From: an uncultured cyanobacterium
Lineage (GTDB): Bacteria; Cyanobacteriota; Cyanobacteriia; CACIAM-69d
NCBI GenBank assembly: GCA_937883785.1
Contig: CALGDE010000101.1
Coordinates: forward strand, 22,118 to 86,117
Length of the DNA stretch: 64,000 bases
Reading direction: 5' to 3'
Shown: piece after piece, positions 17,455-27,730 of the stretch
Layout of the letters: the number at the start of each line of letters is the position of its first letter
Numbering within the stretch: the first letter of the stretch is position 1
Program-made: the position numbers and the translations under genes
The notes under the pieces: model-generated
The model's database searches: none
Told to the model about the DNA's origin: nothing
Seen by the model: the letters and a program-made list of their open reading frames with translations, nothing else

Positions 17455-19581
17455 TCAGCTGTCCACTTCTGAATTTTCCGATTTTCTACCTAATAACCAA
17501 TAGGTTTTCATCGCTCCTTTACCCTTAATTTGAAACTCCCCTCGAAACTCTAATTCAAACCGATCTCGCAATAGCAAATAGGTTTCATGGGTTACCTGGA
17601 TTCGCCCCGGCGTTCCCTGGGATTCCATACGGCTAGCCACGTTAACCGTGTCCCCCCAAAGGTCATAGAAGAACTTGTGAAGTCCCACCACGCCGGCGGA
17701 AACTGGTCCCGAATGGATGCCAATTCTTAACCGAAATGGTTCGTTTCCTGTGGGCGATCGCCGGGAAAACTGTTTAATTGCTACCTGCATTTCCAATGCC
17801 ATCTCTGCCATCCTCTCCGCATGATCTGCCACGGGAATGGGTACCCCAGAAACCGCCATATAGGCATCACCAATGGTTTTGATTTTCTCAATTTGGATCT
17901 TTTCAGCTAGCAAATCAAATTCAGAGAAAATCTTATTTAAAACCGTCACCAACTCCGAAACATTAGTTTGGGAAGCCCACTCGGTAAAGCCAACAATATC
18001 TGCAAATAAAACCGTCGATTCGCTGAAATTATCTGCCACCAAGCCTGGACTTTTCTTCAGGCGCTGAGCAATCATTTGGGGCAAAATATTCAGCAACAAC
18101 CGCTCAGACTGCTGCCTTTGTTTACGCAGGTTCATTTCAGCCTGACGCTTCTCCGTTACGTCCTTAACGCTCCCCTCTAGATACAAAATATCGCCGTTAT
18201 CATCGGTAACTTGGCGAATACTTTCTGACACCCAAATGCGTTGACCACTCTTCCGCTGCACCAAAGATTCAAAATCAGTAAGCTCAGAGAACTGATCGAG
18301 GTAAGCCAGTATTTCCTGACGCCGCTTCGACTGCACATAAATTTGAGAATCAATATGCTCAATCTCCTCAATCATTTCCTGAGGGGAAGCATATCCATAA
18401 AGCTGAGCCAAAGCCGGATTAACGCTGATAAACTTCCCCTCTACAGAGGCTTGAAATAGTCCTTCTACAGCATTTTCAAAAATAGCTCGATACTTTTCTT
18501 CCGCTAGCCGAAGCTGTTCTTCTGCCTGTCGCTGCTTGGTTACGTCATTAATAACACCAACAATACCGAGGCTTTTGCCATTTTTATCCAGTAAAGGTTG
18601 TCGAGTTACATCAAGCCAACGCTGCACTCCATTTTGGTCAATTTTGGCTTTCTCCATTGATTCTTCAATGGCTGTTCCCGTTTCCAGTACCTTGCGGTCC
18701 TTTGATTGAAACTGTTGCGCCAGGGCCGGATTATCGACCATATCAAAGTCAGTTTTTCCAATGATCTCGCTTTCATCCCGAATCCCAACAGCATTTGCCC
18801 AGCGTTGGTTGCATCCAACAAACTTTAAGTCGTTATCTTTCCAAAAAACCTGTTGGGGCAAGTTATCCAAAATAATCCGCAAATAGCAGTTTTCTATGGC
18901 TAACTTTTGCAAATTTTCACGTTGATCATGACTGATTTGGCTATTCTCATAGCCAATTTTCTGCTCGCCGCTCTTATTTTGTAAAACTTGGTTGTTTGAT
19001 GAATTATCCTCGCCTGGCATTGAAGTCAGGGTGTGACTTAGCTTTAAAAATACGCTGACTTTAGCTTCCAGTTCAGCGGCAACAATAGGCAAGGTCAAAT
19101 AATCGATCGCCCCCGCCCTAAATACATTATTTTTGATAGCGAGGTGGGACGCTAACTCCTGTCCATCGCTACTGTCAGACGGATCACCATTAACGATGAC
19201 AATGGGAGCAGAAAAATCAGGATAATGCTCTTTGAATTGCGCCAGAAACTCTACCCCGTCCATATCCCCTAAATCCATCGCCACAAAAAGCAGTTCAACG
19301 GATTGCTGGGAAATCTTTTGGGTTGTTTGGGTGAGGAAAGGAGATGATGCTAGATTCTGACTTTTCGAGATTTGAGCCAGTTGAGCCAGCGCTGACTGTC
19401 CCGAATGAAAAATGGTGGTGGATTGAACCGTTGACGGCAGCTTTTGAATTAGCTCTCCACTTAAAGCTGACTGGTTAGAAATAACCCAAATATGCCCTCC
19501 CAGGGCTGAATCAGCCTGAGCTTTCACTGCGGATTCAGGCGAACCCGTGGGAAGGGAATCTTCTGTGGAGAAACCAGTCAT
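17455..19581 (-). CDS. Multi-domain adenylate cyclase (REC-like, PAS, PAS, class III cyclase)
   Basis: 708 aa, soluble. Residues about 30-185 resemble a response-regulator receiver with VELLFVAMDLGDMDG as the acceptor region, but its C-terminal Lys motif is unclear (FRAGAIDYLTLPI). Two PAS domains follow (about 230-350, VFWKDNDLKFVGCNQRW; about 360-480, YRAIFENAVEGLFQAS). The cyclase at about 515-700 has both metal Asp (VLFADIVGFT, KTIGDAYMA), the adenine-selecting Lys/Asp pair (IEKIKTIGD and YDLWGD) and the transition-state Asn/Arg (NVASRMES). It should make cAMP in response to small-molecule or redox input sensed by PAS. No partner kinase is adjacent. Confidence 0.9.
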   Translation of the reverse strand: MTGFSTEDSLPTGSPESAVKAQADSALGGHIWVISNQSALSGELIQKLPSTVQSTTIFHSGQSALAQLAQISKSQNLASSPFLTQTTQKISQQSVELLFVAMDLGDMDGVEFLAQFKEHYPDFSAPIVIVNGDPSDSSDGQELASHLAIKNNVFRAGAIDYLTLPIVAAELEAKVSVFLKLSHTLTSMPGEDNSSNNQVLQNKSGEQKIGYENSQISHDQRENLQKLAIENCYLRIILDNLPQQVFWKDNDLKFVGCNQRWANAVGIRDESEIIGKTDFDMVDNPALAQQFQSKDRKVLETGTAIEESMEKAKIDQNGVQRWLDVTRQPLLDKNGKSLGIVGVINDVTKQRQAEEQLRLAEEKYRAIFENAVEGLFQASVEGKFISVNPALAQLYGYASPQEMIEEIEHIDSQIYVQSKRRQEILAYLDQFSELTDFESLVQRKSGQRIWVSESIRQVTDDNGDILYLEGSVKDVTEKRQAEMNLRKQRQQSERLLLNILPQMIAQRLKKSPGLVADNFSESTVLFADIVGFTEWASQTNVSELVTVLNKIFSEFDLLAEKIQIEKIKTIGDAYMAVSGVPIPVADHAERMAEMALEMQVAIKQFSRRSPTGNEPFRLRIGIHSGPVSAGVVGLHKFFYDLWGDTVNVASRMESQGTPGRIQVTHETYLLLRDRFELEFRGEFQIKGKGAMKTYWLLGRKSENSEVDS

Positions 19582-19723
19582 GGATTCAGCAGTACTTGAA
19601 AAGGGCTGGGAAAGGTCTCAGCGCATCCTTTTGGCGTGTCCTTAAGCAGCGGACCAGCGGTTAACAGGCCATGTGACGTCTGAGGTGGGCAAATGCAAAT
19701 GTATTTTTACCGAGTTTAGACCA

Positions 19724-22700
19724 TTAAATGACGGCTAATGGTTGGATTTGAGCCTCAAACCCTGCCTGCTGTAATGCTTTGGCCACCGCATTGGGATCCT
19801 CCACGCGGAACTGGGCTCCAAATCGCACAAGTTGGCGCTGTCCTTTGCCGTCGGAAATAATAGCAACCACGGGCATTTTCGGCGTTTCTCCTTGGTTGCT
19901 AAGGAGGGTGTTTCGCAGGCGATCGCGATGTTGAATTTCCCCTGCCACATCAGGCGTCAGCTCCACCATTAAAATTTCCACCGACTCGACGGTTTCTGCG
20001 TCTTCAATGATGTACTGAATAGAATCGTCACGCCAGTCCACTTTGCCCCAAATAATCAAGCGAGCATCGGGCTGGATTAAATCGCCAATGCGGGCAAAGG
20101 ATCGCGGGAATACCACCCCTTCCACCGACCCCGTCAGGTCCTCCACCTGCACGATGGCCATGCGATCGCCTTTCTTAGTAATCACCGGTTTCATGGTGGA
20201 GATCATCACAATGGCGCTGACGGTGCCTTTGTTGCCGCCGCAGTAATCGCCCAGGTCTTTAATCTCCACAGGAGCTAACATTTGCGCCCGCCGCTGCACT
20301 CCTTTTAGGGGGTGGTCCGACACATAAAAGCCCAGCAATTCCTTTTCTAGCCGCAGCCGCTCTTGCTCTGGATAATCGTCCACGGGGGGCGCTTTCGGAG
20401 CCATTTCTAGCCCGCCCCCCTCCTCCGCGTTGCCGCCCATTAAATCGAACAAACTGCCTTGACCACTGGCGCGATCGCGAGCCCGCCCCTGGGCCCAATC
20501 AATTACTAATGGCAAATCTTCCATGGTTTGCCGACGGTTAGAGCTAAGGGTATCCAGGGCTCCGCTATGGGTCAGTGCTTCTAAGGCGCGCTTGTTGATG
20601 GATCTTAGGTCCACGCGATCGCACAAATCCGCTAACGACTCGAACGAGCCGCCCTCCTCCCGAGCCGTCAAAAGACTTTCGATCGCCCCTTCCCCTAAAT
20701 TTTGCACCGCCGACAATCCAAATAAAATTCGATGATCTGTTGCGTCCCCTTCACCATCACTAATTAACGGCGTAAAATCTAAACCTGATCGATTAATATC
20801 CGGTGGTTCCACCTCAATTCCCATCTTTAAACAGGTGGAAATATACGCCTGAACCTTATCCTGATTGCCACTATTTGACGTCAACAAAGCCGCCATATAT
20901 TCCACAGGATAGTTCGCCTTTAACCAAGCAGTTTGATAGGTTACATAGCCATAAGCCGTCGAGTGGGACTTATTAAAACAATACTCAGCAAACTTCACCA
21001 TCTGGTCAAAAAGACCATCTGCCAGCTTAGTTTTAATGCCATTTTTCGCCGACCCATCCACAAAAATAACGCGCTGTTTTTTCATCGCCTCCAGCTTCTT
21101 CTTACCCATGGCCCGCCGCAGCAAATCCGCCTCCCCCAAGGTATATCCCGCCATATCCTGAGCCACTTTCATGATTTGCTCCTGATACACCAAAACCCCG
21201 TAAGTTTCGTTTAGGATTGGCTCCAGTACTTCGTGATCGTAGGCAATCTGTTCCCGCCCATGTTTTCGGTTGATAAACATCGGAATGAGCCCTGCATCTA
21301 AAGGACCCGGTCGATATAAGGCTAAAACTGAAGAAATATCTTCCAAAGACGACGGCTTCAGGTCACGCACCACCTGACGCATTCCCGAGGACTCTAACTG
21401 AAAAATGCCAGCAAGCTCCCCTTGAGCTAACAGCCTATAGGTGGCAGGGTCTTCCAGAGAAATACCGTCAGGATCAACCTGTGTGCCACGAGTTTCTGAT
21501 ATTAAATCAACGGTTTTTTGAATGGTCGTCAGGTTTTTTAGCCCCAAGAAATCCATCTTTAGGAGACCCATTGCCTCCACATCTTCCATATAATACTGAG
21601 TAATTACGGCACCATCGTTATTGCGCTGAAGGGGAACCACCTCCGACAGCGGCTGAGCTGAAATCACAACCCCCGCAGCGTGGACCCCAAAGGTTTTATT
21701 AGTGCCCTCAATGCGCATCGCCATATCCAACCAGCGACGATAAGTCATACCGGTGGGGGCTTCGGGAATTTGAGAATCCTTATCGTATTTTTCTTTGAAT
21801 TCTGGCGCTGGGGTCTCGTCAGAAATCATCACCTTCAGCTTGGCGGGCTTCCCTCGCGCTACGGGAATTAACTTCGCCATTCGGTCCGATTCACCGTAGG
21901 GAATTTCCAATACCCGAGCCACATCTTTTAGCACTGCTTTTGATGTCATTCGGTTAAAGGTGATAATTTGAGCAACCCGATCTTCACCGTATTTTTGGGT
22001 TACATAGTCAATGACTTGATCTCGTTTTTCAATACAGAAATCCGTATCCACATCAGGCATCGATTTCCGTTCAGGGTTTAGAAATCGCTCGAACAGTAAG
22101 CCATGATGGACAGGGTCAATATTGGTGATTCGCAAACAATAGGCCACCAAAGATCCCGCGGCACTACCCCGTCCAGGACCCACAGGAATATTGGCATCGC
22201 GGGCAAATTTGATATAGTCCCAAACTACTAAAAAATACGCAGAAAACCCCATTCTTTGGAGCATCTCTAATTCGTAAACTAGCCGATCTGCATACTCTTT
22301 TTTATTACTTAAAATATCCTCTTTAGAGGCTACACCCAGTCGCTCGATCAAACCTTCCCAAGCCACGTGCTCCACATAGGTGTCAGCGTTATGTCCCGTG
22401 GGCACTGGGAAATCTGGAATTCGAGGCTCCCCCAAAATATTGTACGCTTCCACTTTTTCCGCAACCTTTACGGTGTTAGCGATCGCCTCTTCAATTACCT
22501 CCTCTTCCAGATGATCTCGAAATAACAATTTCATCTCGTTGGCGCTTTTTAAATACTCGGTACCGCTATAGCGCAACCGCTTATCTTCAGTGACATTCTT
22601 CTTCGTTTGAATGCAAATAAGTGCGTCGTGGGCTTCCACATCAAAGCAGGAAATAAAATGGGAATCGTTAGTGGCAATCAGTTCAATATTTAGTTGTTTC

Positions 22701-23296
22701 GCAAGCTTTACAAGCTGCACATTAACCACGCGATCTTCTTGGGATCCGTGATCTTGAAGTTCCAAATAGTAATCGTCACCAAATACGTCTTTGTACCAAC
22801 TGGCGACCCGCTCAGCCACATCCAGCCGCTGGGCCATAATTGCTTGGGGAATTTCTCCGCCCAGGCAGGCGCTGGTTACAATCAGCCCTTCAGCATTTTC
22901 TGACAGCAATTTTTTGTCAATACAAGGGCGAGAAAAAATTCCACTTCCTCGTACCCCGTCTAAATGGGAAACAGTTGTTAGTTTTACCAGGTTTTGATAG
23001 CCCACCTTATTCTTAGCTAAAACCACCTGGTGATACTTTCTTAATCGCTTTCTTGGGTTTTCTTTTGTGTCATCAAGAACACCATTGACGATATACATTT
23101 CGTTGCCAATGATGGGCTTAACGTTGGTGCCTTTGGTGGTTTTTAATAGCTCGATCGCCCCATACATCACCCCATGATCCGTCAGGGCGATCGCCGGCAT
23201 TTCCAGCTCCTCTGCCCGTTTCACCAAGTTCGGTAGCTGACTCGCTCCATCAAGCAAACTGTAATCGCTGTGGATATGGAGACCAACAAAGGACAT
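19724..23296 (-). CDS. dnaE: DNA polymerase III alpha subunit, uninterrupted
   Basis: 1190 aa replicative polymerase. The N-terminal PHP domain starts [18 protein letters not shown]. The catalytic palm contains [16 protein letters not shown] and the Asp pair in MPDVDTDFC. Helix-hairpin-helix and OB-fold regions follow ([20 protein letters not shown]). The junction [12 protein letters not shown] (Tyr772/Cys773, near 20980) is where many cyanobacteria carry a split intein that divides dnaE into dnaE-n and dnaE-c; here the two exteins are joined directly with no intein. ATG 23296. Upstream about 260 bp is non-coding. Confidence 0.97.
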   Translation of the reverse strand: MSFVGLHIHSDYSLLDGASQLPNLVKRAEELEMPAIALTDHGVMYGAIELLKTTKGTNVKPIIGNEMYIVNGVLDDTKENPRKRLRKYHQVVLAKNKVGYQNLVKLTTVSHLDGVRGSGIFSRPCIDKKLLSENAEGLIVTSACLGGEIPQAIMAQRLDVAERVASWYKDVFGDDYYLELQDHGSQEDRVVNVQLVKLAKQLNIELIATNDSHFISCFDVEAHDALICIQTKKNVTEDKRLRYSGTEYLKSANEMKLLFRDHLEEEVIEEAIANTVKVAEKVEAYNILGEPRIPDFPVPTGHNADTYVEHVAWEGLIERLGVASKEDILSNKKEYADRLVYELEMLQRMGFSAYFLVVWDYIKFARDANIPVGPGRGSAAGSLVAYCLRITNIDPVHHGLLFERFLNPERKSMPDVDTDFCIEKRDQVIDYVTQKYGEDRVAQIITFNRMTSKAVLKDVARVLEIPYGESDRMAKLIPVARGKPAKLKVMISDETPAPEFKEKYDKDSQIPEAPTGMTYRRWLDMAMRIEGTNKTFGVHAAGVVISAQPLSEVVPLQRNNDGAVITQYYMEDVEAMGLLKMDFLGLKNLTTIQKTVDLISETRGTQVDPDGISLEDPATYRLLAQGELAGIFQLESSGMRQVVRDLKPSSLEDISSVLALYRPGPLDAGLIPMFINRKHGREQIAYDHEVLEPILNETYGVLVYQEQIMKVAQDMAGYTLGEADLLRRAMGKKKLEAMKKQRVIFVDGSAKNGIKTKLADGLFDQMVKFAEYCFNKSHSTAYGYVTYQTAWLKANYPVEYMAALLTSNSGNQDKVQAYISTCLKMGIEVEPPDINRSGLDFTPLISDGEGDATDHRILFGLSAVQNLGEGAIESLLTAREEGGSFESLADLCDRVDLRSINKRALEALTHSGALDTLSSNRRQTMEDLPLVIDWAQGRARDRASGQGSLFDLMGGNAEEGGGLEMAPKAPPVDDYPEQERLRLEKELLGFYVSDHPLKGVQRRAQMLAPVEIKDLGDYCGGNKGTVSAIVMISTMKPVITKKGDRMAIVQVEDLTGSVEGVVFPRSFARIGDLIQPDARLIIWGKVDWRDDSIQYIIEDAETVESVEILMVELTPDVAGEIQHRDRLRNTLLSNQGETPKMPVVAIISDGKGQRQLVRFGAQFRVEDPNAVAKALQQAGFEAQIQPLAVI

Positions 23297-23556
23297 AGAA
23301 GTTTCCCTGGGTTTTGCTGAAAAATAGGGCGGTTGGGCGGCGATCGCTTAGCGCCTGACCCCAATCGTAACAAGGGTTTGCGATAACGGGGGCGTCGCTT
23401 TTTAAGGGATATGCTTGAAACAGCGATGGCACGGGGATGGGCAAAAATTACCGCAAAAAATTGTTGTATTTAGCCGGTTTGCCTGTTGCAAAAATTAATC
23501 TATATGCAACGTGTTTTGTCCTCGATTTTCTTCTTCCCTATTGATGTAAAAGATTG

Positions 23557-24216
23557 ATGTTAAAGCAGATGGAAAACTCAGACAATCAGTGGCGATCGCC
23601 TGCCCATGCCTTGCATTATTTAAGCCGCGCCGATAAAATTCCCCATCGCACGGAAGGGGAGGCATTAGTGTTGGAATTGGTGCCAAAAGATGTGAGAAAA
23701 ATCTTAGATTTGGGCACTGGCAATGGTCGGTTATTGGCGCTTTTGAAAATTGAACGTCCTCAGGTAAAAGGGATTGGACTAGATCTTTCGAGAACAATGC
23801 TAGGGGAAGCAGGAAAGCGTTTTGAAGACGACGATTCTGTTAGTTTAGTACAGGCAAATATGGATGAAGGTTTGCCCGATATTGGTGATTTTGACGCAAT
23901 TGTGTCTAGTTTTGCCATTCACCATTGCGAGGATGATCGGAAGCGAACTTTATATGGAGAGATTTTTGATCGATTGAGACCCGGTGGAGTTTTTTGCAAT
24001 TTAGAGCATGTATCGTCGCCAACGGAGACCCTGCATCGTAAGTTTCTACTGGCGATTGGTTATCCGCCGGATTTTGAAGATCCATCTAATAAATTATTGG
24101 ATGTGGAAACTCAGCTTCAGTGGTTTCGGGAAATTGGTTTTCAAGAGGTGGATTGCTATTGGAAATGGCGTGAGATGGCGCTGTTGGCAGGCTATAAACC
24201 GGCAATTAACCGTTGA
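23557..24216 (+). CDS. Class I SAM-dependent methyltransferase
   Basis: 219 aa. Motif I is KILDLGTGNGRLLALLK, then GIGLDLSRTML, and DFDAIVSSFAIHHCEDDRK for motif II/III. The type is generic (Methyltransf_25-like) and the substrate is unknown. I begin at ATG 23557; a later ATG at 23569 is possible. Its 3' end overlaps the convergent aminotransferase by 11 bp, so a terminator shared with it would have to lie inside coding sequence. Confidence 0.8.
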   Translation: MLKQMENSDNQWRSPAHALHYLSRADKIPHRTEGEALVLELVPKDVRKILDLGTGNGRLLALLKIERPQVKGIGLDLSRTMLGEAGKRFEDDDSVSLVQANMDEGLPDIGDFDAIVSSFAIHHCEDDRKRTLYGEIFDRLRPGGVFCNLEHVSSPTETLHRKFLLAIGYPPDFEDPSNKLLDVETQLQWFREIGFQEVDCYWKWREMALLAGYKPAINR

Positions 24217-25375
24217 TAAAAGTGCCGATAGTTTGAGCGGCACTTTGTAGTTCTTTGGGCGATCGCACCAGGGCAAACCGCACATATCCTTCCCCTGATT
24301 TACCAAATCCATACCCTGCGGAGGCGGCAATACCAGTTTTCGCTAATAGTTCGGTGCAAAAATTAACGGAGTCAAATTCCCATTGTTCCGGTAGTTTTGC
24401 CCAAGCAAACATGGTGGCTTGGGGAGTGGGGATCGACCAGCCGATATTCGCCATGGCGTCTACGAAGGCGTCGCGGCGCTGTTGGAAAATATCGAGGCGT
24501 TGTTTTACTGAAGATTGGTCGCCGGTTAATGATGCGATCGCCCCCCGTAAAATTCCCTGATACTGATTAAAATCAACAGCAGCTTTGACCTGTTTTAAAG
24601 CCTTAATTAACTCCGCATTGCCAATGGCATAGCCCACTCGAAAACCACCCATTCCATAGGCTTTTGATAGGGTAAAAAACTCAATTGATCGCTTTTTATT
24701 TCTATCCGCTTGAAGAATTGATGGGTGAGATTGGTCGCTAAAGACCATTTGATCGTAGGCAAAGTCGTGCACTAAAACGATGTCGTGGTGATCGCAAAAC
24801 TCCAGCGCCGCTTCAAAAAAATCTAGCGTTGCTGTAGCGGTGGTGGGGTTGTGGGGATAGTTCAGCACCATTAGCCGCGATCGCCGGGCAATGTCATCGG
24901 GAATGGTGGAGAAGTCGGGCAGGAATTGGTTTTCCGCCAGCAGCGCCATGGGATAGATTTCCCCCCCCGCCAAATGAACGCCGCCGTAGTGGGACGGATA
25001 ACCGGGATCGCTCAGGAGCGCCACGTCGCCTGGGTTAAGCACCGCTAACGGTAAGTGCGCCGTACCTTCCTGGGAGCCAATTAGGGTGAGCACCTCCGTT
25101 TCAGGATCCACCGGTACCCCGAAAGTTTGTTCATAGCGTTGGGCGACTGCTTTTCGGAACTGGGTATTGTTGCGAAATAGCTGGTAGCCGTGGGTGGCAG
25201 GGTCCTGGAGGGCTTCGGCGATCGCCTGGAGCACGTGGGGGGGCGTGGGCAAGTCCACCGATCCCAATGACAGGTCCACAATCTCCAACCCCTTAGCGGC
25301 GGCTTCCGCTTTTGCCGTGTCCATGGCGGCGAACACATTGAACTGGAGCGGGGCGAGGCGATCGGCAAATTTCAT
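24206..25375 (-). CDS. Class I/II aminotransferase (aspartate or LL-DAP type)
   Basis: 389 aa fold-type I PLP enzyme. LVHDFAYDQMVF carries the PLP-interacting Asp/Tyr, FFTLSKAYGMGGFRVGYAIG carries the Schiff-base Lys, and LNYPHNPTTATATLDFF the Asn/Pro motif; the substrate Arg lies near GYVRFALV. Family members include aspartate transaminase and LL-diaminopimelate aminotransferase, and Synechocystis has a similar gene near lysine biosynthesis. Exact substrate cannot be read off. I start at ATG 25375 (MKFADRLAPL), the usual family start, not GTG 25438. Confidence 0.85.
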   Translation of the reverse strand: MKFADRLAPLQFNVFAAMDTAKAEAAAKGLEIVDLSLGSVDLPTPPHVLQAIAEALQDPATHGYQLFRNNTQFRKAVAQRYEQTFGVPVDPETEVLTLIGSQEGTAHLPLAVLNPGDVALLSDPGYPSHYGGVHLAGGEIYPMALLAENQFLPDFSTIPDDIARRSRLMVLNYPHNPTTATATLDFFEAALEFCDHHDIVLVHDFAYDQMVFSDQSHPSILQADRNKKRSIEFFTLSKAYGMGGFRVGYAIGNAELIKALKQVKAAVDFNQYQGILRGAIASLTGDQSSVKQRLDIFQQRRDAFVDAMANIGWSIPTPQATMFAWAKLPEQWEFDSVNFCTELLAKTGIAASAGYGFGKSGEGYVRFALVRSPKELQSAAQTIGTFING

Positions 25376-25460
25376 GGGGCAGATTTGAATGAGGCGAAAT
25401 TCTGGGGATAGTCCTGCGATACCATAGGAGCCACACAAAAGTTAATAAACCCTGTGGATT

Positions 25461-25925
25461 ATGGCGATCGCAGTGGGCAACAAGGCCCCTAATTTTACGT
25501 TGCCGTCCCAGAGCGGCACCAACATCACCCTCAGCCAGTTTCTCGGCAAGAGCCCGGTGGTGGTCTACTTCTACCCCAAGGATGATACTCCGGGCTGCAC
25601 CATGGAAGCGTGCCAGTTTCGGGATGAGTATCAGGCGTTCCAAGACGCGGGCGCGGTAGTTATTGGCATCAGCAGCGACTCGGTGGCATCCCACCAATCC
25701 TTCGTAGACAAGCACAATTTACCTTTTGTATTGTTGAGCGACGTGAAAAACGAAGCCCGCAATGCTTTTGGTGTGCCCAATACCCTATGGGTAATGCCCG
25801 GTCGAGTGACCTACGTCATCGATAAGGAAGGCGTTGTGAAAAGCATTTTCAACAATATGTTGGATGCTAAAGCCCACGTTTCCGAAGCCTTGAAAACCAT
25901 TGAAGGGCTTACGACAGTGGCTTAA
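25461..25925 (+). CDS. bcp: Peroxiredoxin Q / BCP
   Basis: 154 aa thiol peroxidase that reduces H2O2 and organic peroxides using thioredoxin. The active site PKDDTPGCTMEACQFRD holds the peroxidatic Cys46 and, five residues on, Cys51 as resolving Cys, the classic PrxQ arrangement. N-terminal VGNKAPNFTLPSQSG is the family start. It is followed after about 90 bp by glutathione peroxidase on the same strand, so the pair forms a peroxide-defence group. It is divergent from the aminotransferase. Confidence 0.95.
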   Translation: MAIAVGNKAPNFTLPSQSGTNITLSQFLGKSPVVVYFYPKDDTPGCTMEACQFRDEYQAFQDAGAVVIGISSDSVASHQSFVDKHNLPFVLLSDVKNEARNAFGVPNTLWVMPGRVTYVIDKEGVVKSIFNNMLDAKAHVSEALKTIEGLTTVA

Positions 25926-26016
25926 ACCTCTCAAGTTTTGATTCACTCCCATCCCTCTGAATTGGATTTTCAGGGCATCAAACTATTCCACTTCATTGTT
26001 AACAAGGAACTCAAAA

Positions 26017-26499
26017 ATGGCTAACGTTAGCGATATTGCAGTCAAGACCATTGACGGTGCAGACACCACCCTGAGCGCTTATTCCGGTAAGGTTACGCTG
26101 ATTGTCAACTTGGCATCCAAGTGCGGCTACACCAAGCAGTACACCAGTTTGGAAGCCCTGTACCAAAAGTACAAGGACCAGGGGTTTGAAGTTTTGGGTT
26201 TCCCCTGCAACGACTACGGCGCTCAGGAACCGGGCACCAACGAAGAAATCAAGAAGTTTGCCTGCGAAAACTACGGCGCAACCTTTGACCTATTCGACAA
26301 GGTTCATGCCAAAGGTGCTGAGCAGCATCCCCTGTATGCAAGCTTGACCAGCAATGCCGACCCCACCGGTGACGTGCAGTGGAACTTTGAAAAGTTCTTG
26401 GTCAGCAAGACCGGTGAGATCGTCGGTCGCTTCGGCAGTGGTGTTACCCCCGAAAGTGCTGAGTTGACTGGGGCAATCGAGGCTCAGTTAGCTAAATAA
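26017..26499 (+). CDS. Glutathione peroxidase family (thioredoxin-type)
   Basis: 160 aa from ATG 26017, with AAGGAAC upstream. Peroxidatic Cys36 in NLASKCGYTKQY, Gln70 in NDYGAQEPG, and Trp122-Asn123 in DVQWNFEKFLV complete the catalytic tetrad. Cys64 (FPCND) and Cys83 (FACENYG) are extra Cys; the second is placed for the resolving disulfide of thioredoxin-dependent GPx. There is Cys rather than selenocysteine. It reduces lipid or organic hydroperoxides. Followed by a terminator. Confidence 0.94.
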   Translation: MANVSDIAVKTIDGADTTLSAYSGKVTLIVNLASKCGYTKQYTSLEALYQKYKDQGFEVLGFPCNDYGAQEPGTNEEIKKFACENYGATFDLFDKVHAKGAEQHPLYASLTSNADPTGDVQWNFEKFLVSKTGEIVGRFGSGVTPESAELTGAIEAQLAK

Positions 26500-26525
26500 T
26501 TGTTACTGACGGTAGATTAGATCGA

Positions 26526-26567
26526 GCCTCCTTACCTTGCGACATTGACAAGGTGAGGGGGCTTTCT
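26526..26567 (+). terminator. Intrinsic terminator after glutathione peroxidase
   Basis: GCCTCCTTACCTTG pairs with CAAGGTGAGGGGGC across CGACATTGA, then CTTTCTTT. The stem has one or two G-T pairs. Confidence 0.8.
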
Positions 26568-26621
26568 TTGCCAAAGCATCATTGCCGTAGCTATGATCGT
26601 GGAGTAATCGTTCACAGCGAT

Positions 26622-27263
26622 ATGAATAGAAAGCGCATGATCGCATTCGTTGCTTCAGTAGTTGGCTTTGTCGGGTCTATTGCATCGATCATCTCTTTGT
26701 ATCAACCTGGAAATCCTGATAAAGCCTCTGGTAATACACACGGAGTTGACATTGGAGGAAGCAGCACCGGCTCCGTCTTCAATGTCTCAGGAGGAAATGT
26801 AACAGTTCAGCCAACAGTCCAGCCTCGGGAAAATATGAAGACGCCGAGGGAAGCAACACAGGTAAGTACAAAATCATATGTGAATCACGGACTCAAGCAT
26901 GCTCAACGCATTGATTTACATTTGTTTGACGACAATTCCATTACCGGTACTTATTTAATCAGTGTTGGATACTCTGATCAAGAGGAAGATAAGCTTGTGC
27001 ATGGCTTTAAGGGACATATTAAAGATAATCAATTAACGGTTGATTTTATCGATCAGCGTTTGCCATACCAAACTGATCCTGATGATGAGAATTCAGATAT
27101 TGGCAAGGCGACATGGCGTATGAAGCGGTATGCCGGAGGAAAAGAGTCGATCGCTATTCAGACCTATGGTCGTGACTATAGTCGCGAAGAGATTACATGG
27201 CGGGAGTATGTTATGGAGTTTGAGCAAGTGAATCCTACGCAGAACCCAAGGCATATTTATTAG
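26622..27263 (+). CDS. Membrane-anchored hypothetical protein
   Basis: I do not recognise it. 213 aa from ATG 26622 (MNRKRM). A single N-terminal helix (IAFVASVVGFVGSIASIISL) probably anchors it with the rest outside. A Gly/Ser/Val-rich segment follows (GVDIGGSSTGSVFNVSGGNV). The C-terminal 120 residues look like a beta-rich domain with aligned Thr/Ser (NSITGTYLISVGYSDQEEDK, GHIKDNQLTVDFIDQRLPY). The longer upstream frame to 26553 lacks protein-like sequence. It is more AT-rich than its neighbours and sits just before a toxin-antitoxin pair, so recent acquisition is possible. Confidence 0.6.
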   Translation: MNRKRMIAFVASVVGFVGSIASIISLYQPGNPDKASGNTHGVDIGGSSTGSVFNVSGGNVTVQPTVQPRENMKTPREATQVSTKSYVNHGLKHAQRIDLHLFDDNSITGTYLISVGYSDQEEDKLVHGFKGHIKDNQLTVDFIDQRLPYQTDPDDENSDIGKATWRMKRYAGGKESIAIQTYGRDYSREEITWREYVMEFEQVNPTQNPRHIY

Positions 27264-27337
27264 TAAATCAAAAAGTATTGAAGGCGAACTTAAGATCTTT
27301 ACATGTCAACCTTTTTATCTTGTGAGAATTGATACGG

Positions 27338-27730
27338 ATGATTCAGACAACAGAGCATTGCTACATCGTGAAAAGCGACGCAATTTTGGATGGTGAGCCC
27401 ATCGTTAAGGGAAGTCGCACTCCTGTACGAGTCATTGTTGAGATGTGGCGTGTGGGAGTGTCCCCTGAAGAAATTCCACAGCGGTTGCCCCACCTGAGCT
27501 TATCGAAAGTCTTCAACGCTCTTAGCTACTACCTCGATCACCAAGCAGAGATCAACGAATATATTGAGCGGAATCAAGGTCTAGAAACGCCCCTTGATTC
27601 ATCAGCAGAGAATCCTAAGAAATCTCAGTGGCCAGAAGAACTTCTAAACTTTGAGGGCGATCCTGATTTCCCTCCCTTTGAGTCTTACCGTGATGAATTG
27701 CTACCTCCCCGTGAGCCAGAGTTATTTTGA
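27338..27730 (+). CDS. DUF433 antitoxin-like protein
   Basis: 130 aa. DAILDGEPIVKGSRTPVRVIVEMWRVG is split around the DUF433 signature (G-x-P-x-x-x-G-x-R-x-P-V). DUF433 is a small helix-turn-helix-like domain often acting as antitoxin to PIN nucleases. The C-terminus (DPDFPPFESYRDELLPPREP) is acidic and disordered, suited to cover the toxin active site. It overlaps the PIN gene by TTGA, so translation is coupled. ATG 27338 is taken over TTG 27329. Confidence 0.78.
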   Translation: MIQTTEHCYIVKSDAILDGEPIVKGSRTPVRVIVEMWRVGVSPEEIPQRLPHLSLSKVFNALSYYLDHQAEINEYIERNQGLETPLDSSAENPKKSQWPEELLNFEGDPDFPPFESYRDELLPPREPELF

